Positions 11,341 through 20,586 of a stretch of DNA of 64,000 nt are shown here, piece by piece. The DNA lies in assembly GCA_025526935.1 (NCBI GenBank), contig JAHLKD010000037.1, positions 351,392 to 415,391 on the forward strand, read 5' to 3'. Within the stretch, counting starts at the first letter, position 1. Every line of letters starts with the position of its first letter. The translations under genes were made by a program, and so were the position numbers. Below the pieces are notes generated by a model. The model saw only the letters and a list, made by a program, of their open reading frames with translations, did no database searches and was not told the DNA's origin. This DNA is from Cladochytrium replicatum. Lineage: Eukaryota; Chytridiomycota; Chytridiomycetes; Cladochytriales; Cladochytriaceae.

Positions 11341-11959
11341 GGCCATGTCAGCGATGCACAAATTCGCAGCGACGGCTCAGTTGTTCCACCCGACAATAGA
11401 AAGGGTTTGCGTCCGAGGTGGTGGCTGCAAATGGAGGGCGGTGTTCATCCAGTTACGATCGACCACTGTGTTTTGACAGGTTTGTGAATGTCGGTGCAGT
11501 CGATCTTCACAATTGTTTTAATTTTGACGCAGAAACAATCACGGCACATCTCGGTCTTCTCCGTCGATTCGATGACCTCACTCAGGATATTAAGCTGGAA
11601 TACCTTATTTGCGCCGCCGGGCTGCTGGACGAAGGGGATGCACGTCAGCTTTCAACTGATGGAAAAGCTGAACTACGGGAGCGGACAGAGATGCTGGAGT
11701 GGGCATACTACTGCTGCGCTGAGCTGCGATACATCAAGTGGCTTCAGCTCCTGAAGCGCTACGGTAGGCATTGTTTGGCTACAATGTTGCAGTTTCCTTT
11801 TGGTGACATTCAACATTAGGCCCTGGAACAACTAGTTCCTCCGCGATCCTTCCTCCACTGGATGTCGCACTATTTTGGCATGCGCACATGTACGTATTGC
11901 ACTGGAGAATGCATCGAGTATACTCACCCTTTGATAGGTTGAATCCGCTCCGGTACTAG
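11341..11959 (+). pseudogene. Truncated DUF1399/glycine-rich-domain-protein-like gene remnant
   Basis: Short exons splice in frame: up to 11479, 11533-11763, 11820-11889 and 11938-11959. Together they encode an alpha-helical stretch (AELRYIKWLQLLKRYG) followed by ILPPLDVALFWHAHMLNPLRY. The (I/V)PPxDVxLxWHxHMLNPxRY pattern is the hallmark of DUF1399/GRDP proteins found in fungi and plants, whose role is poorly known. A stop (TAG at 11957) comes directly after LRY, where the family normally continues for several hundred residues, and no downstream exon is visible. I therefore read it as a 3'-truncated remnant. The first exon start is not fixed; ATG codons at 11341 and 11431 are candidates. Confidence 0.5.
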
Positions 11960-12298
11960 GTGCATGTGCTGCAGCTGACGCTAAAGTGAGCGGATTCTTA
12001 TTTTGTGGCTCGAGGGGTGGGAAGGGATATATGGACCCAAACGAAGAGAGGGTCGAGGACTTTCTCCTTTCCCTTTCCAGTGAGGCGGATTCTGTTTTCG
12101 GCAATTGGTACAGTAGAAAATATTTTATTTAAGTTTTAAAGAACGGATCTGAACCATGGGTTTGGCTGCATGAATGTGAGAGCTGTGTCGCATTTTATAA
12201 TATGAAAGGATCACGTTTAGCTCACAAGTTGCTTGTTGTGCTTTATCGACTACTTCGGCATTGTCACCACACAGATGCGTGCGCCGAAACTTTAACCA

Positions 12299-12323
12299 CC
12301 CCCCCCCCCCCCCCCCCCCCCCC
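12299..12323. repeat. Homopolymer of 25 C
   Basis: An uninterrupted run of C sits between the two pseudogenes. Such runs are unstable in sequencing and replication, so the exact length should not be trusted. Confidence 0.95.
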
Positions 12324-12339
12324 AACCCAACCGCCCCAT

Positions 12340-13420
12340 TCATGATATGCTGAAGTCACGATCCAAAATGTCGTCACTACAAGAGTATGTTCCTCCGTCG
12401 GGGATGAGGGCCGTGTGTTGTATCAGAGCATCTCTCACCTCGCTTGCAGAGCAGTGTATCAAACGGATATTGATGAATCGCTGGGTAGCGGCTTTGAATA
12501 GTGTTTTTCCAAAACACAAGAATCTAGCATTTTGGACGTAGTCCCACATGTGACGACTGTTACCACCACTGAATATTTTTTCATCTTCGGGCTACAATGA
12601 AAACCCCTTTCACTTTAGATTCGGCAGTCGGACGTGCACGTTTCGCCCCTCCTAAATATGCGATCTTTGCTTGTTTTCCTTCATTTGGCGAGGCAGTGCC
12701 GGGCTGCCGATGATCATGTGCATGTCTCAGGGTTAGAACTTCACACTTGTCCCATGTTTCGGTGGCGACAGGACCCGGAGAATACACAATGATGCCGCCT
12801 TCTTTCAGCTCCTCAGCTCGAAGTTTGGTATCCACAACACAAAAGCAGATCAGAATTCGCTTTTGGTGACCATTTTACACGAATCGAGGCAATTCTACCT
12901 GATCAAACTTTGAGAGAGTGAGGGGTCCAGCAATCGCCTCCTCGGAAGTTTTGACCACGAAGCTGCCTGTATTTTGCAAAGTCAAGATCTTTGGTGTGCA
13001 GGTGCCTGATCGAGCTCGAGTTCACGGCCCTGCCGCATCCAGATACGCAGCTGTGGCGATCTCCGAGATCATGGGATGTCCTAGCAGCCGTCCCAGGGTT
13101 GCACTCCAACAAAGCGGCTCTGGCTCCTCACCGCTAGCTCAAAGAACCTCCTTCTGCACTCTTCACCGTCTTTAAGCTCGCCATATCGCATTGAACGAAA
13201 TGAATGCCCTCAAATCCAGTCTCCGAGCGAACCGAGTCGACCACAGCTTGTTTCTTCACCGCATTCGACCCAGAACATAATCCTTTTGAGCGTCAGGAAA
13301 GCGAATTACTTTGCGTCCCATTTCCAGCCTGAAGGTCGATTCAGTTGGTGTAGTGGCAGCGAAACTTCTGTCCCTACCTGTGATTAAGATTGTCTTGTTT
13401 TGCACTATTGGGGATCAAGC
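12340..13420 (-). pseudogene. Decayed short-chain dehydrogenase/reductase (SDR) gene
   Basis: Pieces in the order of an SDR of the retinol-dehydrogenase/WWOX type lie in different minus-strand frames. About 13250-13130 has AVVDSVRSETGFEGIHFVQC then DMASLKTVKSA, like the cDLaSlkSV segment. About 13000-12900 has PKILTLQNTGSFVV, a candidate for the LxxNAG strand. About 12830-12770 has AEELKEGGIIVYSPGPVATE, like the C-terminal PGxVxTe motif. 12549-12340 has FGKTLFKAATQRF and PDGGTYSCSDDILDRD, like the family's end. Stops and frame changes separate them, and the TGxxxGxG nucleotide site and a clear YxxxK were not found. Call is tentative; it is certainly not an intact gene. Confidence 0.42.
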
Positions 13421-13561
13421 ACTAACATATGTATGCTTTCCTTCATTTTTTTTGTTTGTTTGTAAATGTTTTTGGAGCTGCTACAAAGGTATCAGAAGCA
13501 TAGGCATCCAGCAGGCAAGGAAAAGCAGCAAGAAAACAAATTGTAGGTTTGAGTCCGACAT

Positions 13562-15605
13562 CTAAATCTTAATACGACCACCCCAAAGCTGCTCCAGGTC
13601 GTAATCACCTTCAGCTCCCAAAGAGCTGTTTCCCTTTTTCAAACCGCCAGCAGTCGGTGCAAGATCACTCAACTCGAACTCCACCCATTTCGCTGTCGGA
13701 TCTTCAGAAGTATAGAACTTTTCGAGCTCCGGCTCAAGCCCTTTGCCCACATCCATTGCCGAAACAAGTCGCTGCAGGAACGCACATGCACCGAGAATAC
13801 CCAAAGCCTCCACGATTGCGTGAGGGGGTTGTATGAGCGCAGTTGCCCTGGACGTCAGGGGAACCAGCGAAGCTCGATCGCGTCTTGCCTCAAGGTACGC
13901 CATTGTGTACAAAAACGAGAGTGCGGTGTGGGATTTCGGAGGATCGTTTCGTCTCGCCACAGAAAGTGCGGAGCCCAGCATGCTCGATGCAGATTCGGGG
14001 AACCGAGTGTGGAAAACATAAGCAAAGTGACGAGCCAGAAGCCCATTAGACCCGGAGACGAAATACACGAACGCCATGAGAAGTTTGGTCTCAAGCGCTA
14101 TGTGAGCGCGTGAGGCGGGATAACCTGGAGGAGGAGATATCTCGCCCTCCACTGCCGGCAGGGCACCCTTCAGCAAATGCGATTCAAAAGTGAACGCGAC
14201 ACAGTGTTTGAGGGCAGGTTCAAGCAGATCGGAACCGTATGTTCGAGGCACAAATCCAAGTTCAGATTTGTACCAATCGTCGATTCCAGCAGACGTGAGT
14301 GGGACATCAGTTTTGGGACTCCCCGCGTTGGCTTTTGGAATGTTCACGAACAGATCAATAATGTCTGTGATGGGATTTGAGCCGATTGTTCGAGTAAGCC
14401 AAGACGTTGCGAAGTCCGGAACGGATGGATCATGGTACGGAGAGTACGCGTGAGACGATCCCCATGGAGGAACTGCACCGGCGTTCACAGCCCAATTCGT
14501 ACCAGGCTCGCCCAGAACCTTCTTAGCAAATTCATAACATTCTTCCTCGATCTCAGCACCCATCGTCTCCATGATGGTTGAAAGATAGCCTAATGAACAG
14601 AAATTAACGTTTAACTACACATTCGCTTCCCTTTTTTTCGTCTCACCGATCAAAATCATTGGCTTAATCACGATTTGATAATTGGCCTCGCTTCCCAGAT
14701 CCGAAACAGCTTTGTTGCGGATTTCTGGAGTCATTTGCGAAGGAACTTTTACGGAAGCAACAACGACCCGGATAGCAGCACGTTCTTGCACCGTCATCTC
14801 CTTGAGAGCCAACGGAAACGGCTTTGTCTGCCCTTTTTTATGCATCAATCCTCCACGAAAGACATTACCGAGGCCACAGTTATGGGCCTGATGAGAAGCC
14901 GATCATTAGAGTCACGGTGAACAAGAAAATCACAGTTACGTACAGTACAGTATCCTGATGAATTGAAGAGCGTCAGCTGAACTTCTAACGGAGGAAATCA
15001 TCAAGCGAACTTACCACACTCTGCTACCATAGCGGTGGTGGTTTGAACCAACCGGCGCATTTGAGGTGTTAGGACTCCGACACCTATGATGAAAAATTAG
15101 CATCAAGACTTTTTTCAGACTTTTGAAAGATATACCAAGGTCGCAAACCGGGCTGTGGTTCATGCACATTGCCACTTTCCCAACCCAGTCCGCTTCAATG
15201 AGCACAGCGAAAGTCAATGCCGAGCACAGCAAACATATGAATCCCCCAAACCTGTAGGAGGGTACAGCCCCATAGTCGTCATTGTCTGAGGATACATCCC
15301 AAGCAGCCTTGCAGCGCCAAATGGACGTTAATCGATAAATATACAGTCTTCTTCGGAGCATACCTCTTCACCATGAACATGCTGCCTTGGTGCGTTGGAA
15401 AGTAATCTTCATCAGGGATGCGGTATGGTGCAAGCTGACCTGCAATCAACGGAGCATCAGCAAACCTGACCACAGCAGGAACGCGATAACCTTGCAAAAG
15501 ACAAAAGACGCAGAGAACAGCAGGGAGAGCCAATCGATACTTACGGTACAGCACGAATTTGAATGCATCAACGCTTTCATTCTGCTCAACAGCTGTGTCG
15601 ACCAT
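13562..15605 (-). CDS. AhpD-like (carboxymuconolactone decarboxylase fold) protein
   Basis: Predicted exons (minus): 15545-15605, 15364-15490, 15252-15307, 15136-15192, 15015-15083, 14944-14954, 14647-14887 and 13562-14589; all GT-AG, frame kept, 549 residues. Splicing through the 11-nt exon 6 creates ECGYCTAHNCGLG, with Cys123, Cys126 and His129, the CxxCxxH redox motif typical of AhpD-like proteins. No single exon shows this motif, which supports the splice model. AhpD proteins act in thiol-based peroxide defence; in fungi most relatives are uncharacterised, so the substrate is unknown. The large last exon is alpha-helical and may be a second, degenerate AhpD-like half without the cysteines. 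The start MVDTAVEQNES is the first ATG in frame. Neighbours do not suggest a function. Confidence 0.84.
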
Positions 15606-16295
15606 CGGTCGTTAAGGCGGTCCGAAAATTTTATGTGGACGAAAATTTGAGGCGCGTTGTCCCTTCAGGCGAGTGAAGCATGGAGTTAAGATATTTCATT
15701 ACATCTAGATTCTTTATTCAATGGCAACCTCGTTTGCAACCTTGCTTCATACCAGCGAAATCAAAACATGAAACCAGAAGTTTCGAGAAAGACACATGAA
15801 AAAGCAACTGATTTGAATGTCGAACTTTTGAGTAACCGTTTAACAAAACAAAAGTTGGTGACTTGCATGCTAACACAATAAATGTTTTGCACAAGTAATA
15901 AAGTATCCTATGTTTCTTGCGGGCCAGATCGTCAAATGAAAAGATGATAACAATAAAGAACAACGAAAGGACGATATGCAAAAAGGTTGAGGAGCAAGCA
16001 AACCGAAACCAAAACGACTGACTGCAAAACAGAATGCAGCAACAAGTCAGCAAGAAGTGGATCGAGCTCAGATGGAGAAGGGGAACAATACAAATGCAAG
16101 ACCGAAAAACACCCAATGGCAGCCCCTTATGATACATTTAACGATCGTTGAAGAAAAGCAGCGAAAAGAAAATAATGAACGAGATTATACAAGTCAATTT
16201 GGACAACCGCTGACAAAACAAAGCACAACAAATACTGATTTCAATGGTAATTCTTGGGAATGACAAAAGCGAGTGAACACATACGACACCAACTA
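15606..16295. other. Intergenic, A/T-rich
   Basis: Upstream of the AhpD-like gene and downstream of the Nrg1-like gene. I see no gene, repeat or RNA here; it probably holds the AhpD-like promoter and the 3' end of the zinc-finger transcript. Confidence 0.6.
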
Positions 16296-17837
16296 TCATT
16301 GCTCAGGAAGTGGATAAGCATCGACATTCGGATTAGAAGACGGACTATAATACAACTGTGACGGGCCAGCCGTGACTGCATGATGACTCGGATAGGCGTT
16401 TGTGTGAGTATGAACATACGGATGCTGTGGCGACATAGGCAACGATTGATGGATCGAAGGAGGTTGCATAGAGTACATGGAGTATTGAGTGTGTTGGATC
16501 GGAACTGTTGTAATCGGGTTGGAATGAATCTGATGAGAGGAAATCCACCCAGGATCCGGTAGTATCGGGGTGCTTGCACTAGTGGGCGTCCTGGAAGCAG
16601 GTGTAGTCGGCGTCCTAGTCCTGCGATCCGCTCTCACGGGTGCACTCAGATCTGGCGGAGTCGGCGGCCTCACCATCAAACTACTCGTCCCACATCTCTC
16701 GAGCTTCTTCTGATGCGAGCGATAGTGCTGCATCATGTTATCCTGCCTCGAGAAGCGGGAGGTGCAGCCCTCAACTAGGCACTGGAACGGTTTCTGGCCA
16801 GTGTGGATGCGCGCGTGGCGTGCAAGGTGTCCGGATGTGGTGAATGATTTTCCGCATTCCTCGAGATGGCATGTGAACCGCTTTTGAGCTTTAGACTGTC
16901 GGCGTGTACGCCGTGACGCGGTAGCTGGAGCAGGAGAATTTGGAGTTTCTTCGGTTCCCGCGGTGGAGACACTGGTTGGAGGGGGAGGAAGGGGTAGCGA
17001 GGCGGGAGAAGGGGCGGGATATTCGGAGGTTTCACTAGCTGTCGAAGGATTATCGGAAGCGGTGTAACTCGTTGTTGATGGTAGCTCCGACACTCCACCT
17101 GTGGACGGACTTCGAGCTGGCAGTGGGCTCTCCTCCGACAATGGAACTGCGAGGGAGCTCATGGTTATATGAAGAGCTTCCCCTTCGGCGTCTGGCGGGG
17201 TTCCTTCCTGTTTGTAACGGTGCGACGGACTCCGGGCAGGGCTCAACCAACCTACAGTTGTCCCAACAGCTTTTCCATCAACCCCGACTGCCCCGTCAAT
17301 GCCATTTGAAAATCTCTCTGTCGCAGTGCAGCTGCCGGGTCCATCACTGGCTTCTCGCTTAAGGGAGGCAACAACAGCACTGGACGCTGAAGATGACATC
17401 GGAGCATAGTCATACTCAGTCCTCATTGCGGCGATCGCTGGTTGAGATGCTGCTTGCCAGGTCGACGTGTCCATCTGCAATACATGCGGGGGTGGGTAAT
17501 GTGGAGGCGGGAGAGGTGGATCTGGGCAGTAAGGTTGTGCGAACGATGGCAAGCTGACTGATGGTGATGCATCAGAAGGATAAGAAACAGTTACCATGGC
17601 CGGATTGTGTGGAGGGGCAAAGTAGTGATTTGCGGTTATCGGACTGAAAGTGTGAGGATGATGATGAATATAATGGATTGGAGGGTAATGCAGAGGTGTA
17701 TGTTGCACTTGTGTGTGTACCGGTGTCGTACCGGAACTGCGATCAATCGGAATCCAGTGACTGTAGTACTGTGGTTGTTGGTGGGCAGCTGTGGGATAAA
17801 TAGCGGGCCCTTCTTGCTGGGCCGTCTGGTTGTTCAT
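16296..17837 (-). CDS. Nrg1-like C2H2 zinc-finger transcription factor
   Basis: Single-exon gene, 513 residues, predicted nuclear DNA-binding protein. Two adjacent C2H2 fingers occupy about residues 320-378: FTCHLEECGKSFTTSGHLAR, then HARIHTGQKPFQC, then a second finger with GCTSRFSRQDNMMQHYRSH. The TTSGHLARH and SRFxRQDNxMQHYR contacts are those of the Nrg1/Nrg2 group of fungal repressors (glucose, alkaline and stress responses), rather than Msn2 or Mig1. A basic stretch, RRTRRQSKAQKR, directly precedes the fingers. The rest is proline-, serine- and histidine-rich and likely disordered. Role as repressor or activator in this organism is inferred from the family only. Confidence 0.87.
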   Translation of the reverse strand: MNNQTAQQEGPAIYPTAAHQQPQYYSHWIPIDRSSGTTPVHTQVQHTPLHYPPIHYIHHHPHTFSPITANHYFAPPHNPAMVTVSYPSDASPSVSLPSFAQPYCPDPPLPPPHYPPPHVLQMDTSTWQAASQPAIAAMRTEYDYAPMSSSASSAVVASLKREASDGPGSCTATERFSNGIDGAVGVDGKAVGTTVGWLSPARSPSHRYKQEGTPPDAEGEALHITMSSLAVPLSEESPLPARSPSTGGVSELPSTTSYTASDNPSTASETSEYPAPSPASLPLPPPPTSVSTAGTEETPNSPAPATASRRTRRQSKAQKRFTCHLEECGKSFTTSGHLARHARIHTGQKPFQCLVEGCTSRFSRQDNMMQHYRSHQKKLERCGTSSLMVRPPTPPDLSAPVRADRRTRTPTTPASRTPTSASTPILPDPGWISSHQIHSNPITTVPIQHTQYSMYSMQPPSIHQSLPMSPQHPYVHTHTNAYPSHHAVTAGPSQLYYSPSSNPNVDAYPLPEQ

Positions 17838-18042
17838 GATAAGCGCGTTCGAGCACGCGAAGTTAGGATGCGCAAGGGTTCAAAGGAGAAGCCAACCTCA
17901 GTTGGTCACGACAGGGTTCAAGAGGGGCACTAACTGGAACAGGAAAAACAAACACAAAAACAGCTGTGTGGTGGCAAGGCGACGAAAATTTGTATCAGAC
18001 ACATCAGGTCACGTGGGACTGCATGTCCGCACGCGCACGGTG

Positions 18043-18087
18043 ACTGGCGACGGGCGACGGGGGACGGGGGACGGGGGACGGGGGGAC
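18043..18087. repeat. G-rich minisatellite (GGGGGAC / GGCGAC units)
   Basis: Seven-base units GGGGGAC repeat about four times, preceded by two GGCGACG-like units. The plus strand carries several runs of four or more G within 45 bases, so a G-quadruplex is possible. It lies about 210 bp upstream of the Nrg1-like start codon. Confidence 0.85.
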
Positions 18088-19363
18088 AAGTGGGCTGTAC
18101 ATGTTAGCAAAAAACGCAGTGGAAGCAGATTCACTCATATCGATACTGGACGGTAAGCCGTAGATGGCTGCCTGGGATGTATCCACCAGCACCACAAAAC
18201 GGGGCTGTGTATCAAATCTGCACGTAGAGCGGCACGGGTAAATTTTTATCCAATGCCATTACTAATGTGCCCTGAACATTTGGATCGTTTCACCTCGGTC
18301 TGCGAAAACCAATGGTGACATGAGAGAGAGTGTGAGTGAGTGTGAGGGCAAAGACCTGCCAAGGAATCTTGTATCCAAAATAACTCGCGGCGTCGGACTC
18401 AAACTGGTTTGGTGCACATGTATGATGTCCCATAAGATGACGTTGATAAAGGTTGATTTTTATCACCAACCATCAACAAAGTGATTGGTGTGTCTTCTAA
18501 CAATTTTCGTTTAAATTTTGGATGATCGCTCGCCCACATCCCTTTGATCTATCATCTCAAAAATGATATTCATACGCACACGCGTTACTTCATATCCGTT
18601 TTGGTAACATTCCGTGCTAGATACTATGAATATTTCACTTACAGGATGTTTGGGTAAAAATGCAATACTCTACGTTCGAATGACAGGAATACATTTGACA
18701 GAGAATGAATTAATTTAGATTGTTCGGTAAGCTTATTGGCGAAGTAGTGGTATGGCCAATCGATGAAGCTGCCCCTGGTGAACTATTGACAAGGTCATCA
18801 AATATCAGAAACCACAAACGTTATGCTTACCGTCCATGATCAAATGTTCCAATTCCTTCTCTGGGAGCTTGGCGCCGTATTAGTTTTAGAATTCATTGTG
18901 CTCTGAAGGATTTGGCTGATTATTGCATCGGTGTGTTCAGGTCTTCAGTATCATTGATCCCAATATCAATCCAAAGGAATCAAATGCAGTGATAGGCTAG
19001 CGCTTCACATACAGTTTGGATGAATTCTAAGCTAGCGTTGGACGAATCCCTGTTTCTGAGGCCAGCTGCATTCCTTCAACTATATAACACGGCTCTTTCA
19101 AGCAGTCCTCCGACCATGTTATGCAATACCGCTTTCTTGCAACAAGATCCTTTGTTTCTTAGCTAATAGGAGAAATAGGGTAAGATTATGTCTGTCTCTA
19201 CTAAGGTGTGGTTGCTTCTTTGACATACCAAAGAGATACTTCATTTTGTTTTCGAATAGATGCACTTTGACTTTGTGCTGATTGACCAAAATTGAGTCTC
19301 TGATGATTCCCCTCCAACGGCGTAGTATCTGCTGTGAGAGGAGAGCGTGTTTCAATTGCTTCT

Positions 19364-19371
19364 GCTGAAGA
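19364..19371. repeat. Left target-site duplication GCTGAAGA
   Basis: The eight bases directly left of the hAT element are repeated exactly at 25907-25914, directly right of it. Eight base pairs is the standard hAT duplication length. Confidence 0.9.
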
Positions 19372-19575
19372 TATGGATCGGCGGGTTTTAGGGTCTTTCG
19401 GGTCGGGTCCAGGTCCATTGACTAAATGTACCCGACCCGAGTGCCGGGTTTTCATGGAAAATTTTCGGGTCGGATCCGGGTCGGGTATCGGGTCCAGTAG
19501 GAAAACCCTTCTCGGGTCAAAAGTCAGACCCGAGTAAAACCCGATGTGATAGAGAATCTAAAACGAAGCTATTGT
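19372..19575 (+). repeat. GGGTC-rich left terminal region of the hAT element
   Basis: After the short TIR the sequence is dominated by GGGTC/GGGT(C/T)CGGG words and their complements GACCC, in both orientations, up to TAAAACCCGATG at about 19545. The same region, inverted, forms 26540-26731, and shorter versions occur at the right ends. Confidence 0.85.
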
Positions 19576-19673
19576 TCTTTCTGTCCACGCGGACACTTTC
19601 CAAGAAGACGCAATATAAGTTTTGTATGTATCAAACAATTTTGCATCACAACAGACATCGAGGCATGTATTTT

Positions 19674-20470
19674 CTGTCCACCCGGACACTTTCTCAACTC
19701 ATTGATGTACTTCAGTTATCTCTACCCAATACAACTAACCTCTCTATCAATGTTACTAGCAATAAGATTCTGTCCACCCGGACACTTTCTTAACTCATTG
19801 ACGGTACTTGAGTGATCTCTATCAAGTACAACTAACATCTCTATCAATGTTACTAGCAATAAGATTCTGTCCACCCGGACACTTTCGTAACTCATTGACG
19901 GTACTTGAGTGATCTCTATCAAGTACAACTAACATCTCTATCAATGTTACTAGCAATAAAATTCTGTCCACCCGGACACTTTCTCAACTCATTGACGGTA
20001 CTTCAGTGATCTCTATCAAGTACAGCTAACCTCTCTATCAATGTTACTAGCAATAAGATTCTGTCCACCCGGACACTTTCTTAACTCATTGACGGTACTT
20101 GAGTGATCTCTATCAAGTACAAATTAACATCTCTATCAATGTTACTAGCAATAAGATTCTGTCCACCCGGACACTTTCTTAACTCATTGACGGTACTTGA
20201 GTGATCTCTATCAAGTACAAACTAACATCTCTATCAATGTTACTAGCAATAAGATTCTGTCCACCCGGACACTTTCTCAACTCATTGACGTACTTCAGTT
20301 ATCTCTACCCAATACAGCTAACCTCTCTATCAATGTTACTAGCAATAGGATTCTGTCCACCTGGACACTTTCTCAACTCATTGACGTACTTCAGTTATCT
20401 CTACCCAGTACAACTAACCTCTATCAATGTTACTAGCAATAGGATTCTGTCCACCCGGACACTTTCCAAG
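19674..20470 (+). repeat. Subterminal satellite array, about 97-bp unit, 9 copies (plus orientation)
   Basis: CTGTCCACCCGGACACTTTC starts at 19674, 19770, 19867, 19964, 20061, 20159, 20257, 20353 and 20447. Between these, each unit reads ...CTCATTGACGGTACTT.AGTGATCTCTATCAAGTACA.CTAAC.TCTCTATCAATGTTACTAGCAATAAGATT with few changes. An outlying CTGTCCACGCGGACACTTTC lies at 19581. The heart, TGTCC-ACCC-GGACA, is an inverted repeat and so a candidate protein-binding site. Confidence 0.93.
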
Positions 20471-20586
20471 AAGTCACAACGGAAGTTCTGTAACAAACAA
20501 TTTCTACCACGACAGACCTCGAGAGCTGTGCTTTCTGTGCACCTGGACATTAGAGTCGGTAACGTTCCAGCCACACCACAGCAAAA

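Larger units (their letters stand above)
17838..19371. other. Intergenic region upstream of the Nrg1-like gene
   Basis: No supported gene. It contains the G-rich minisatellite at 18043-18087 and a long A/T-rich stretch that ends at the hAT insertion site. A minus-strand frame around 19119-19455 overlaps the transposon end and is not credible. Confidence 0.6.

Noticed and set aside
19674-20470. Regularly spaced repeat array as CRISPR
   Set aside because: The sequence between the 20-bp cores is also repeated; it is a satellite inside a hAT element.
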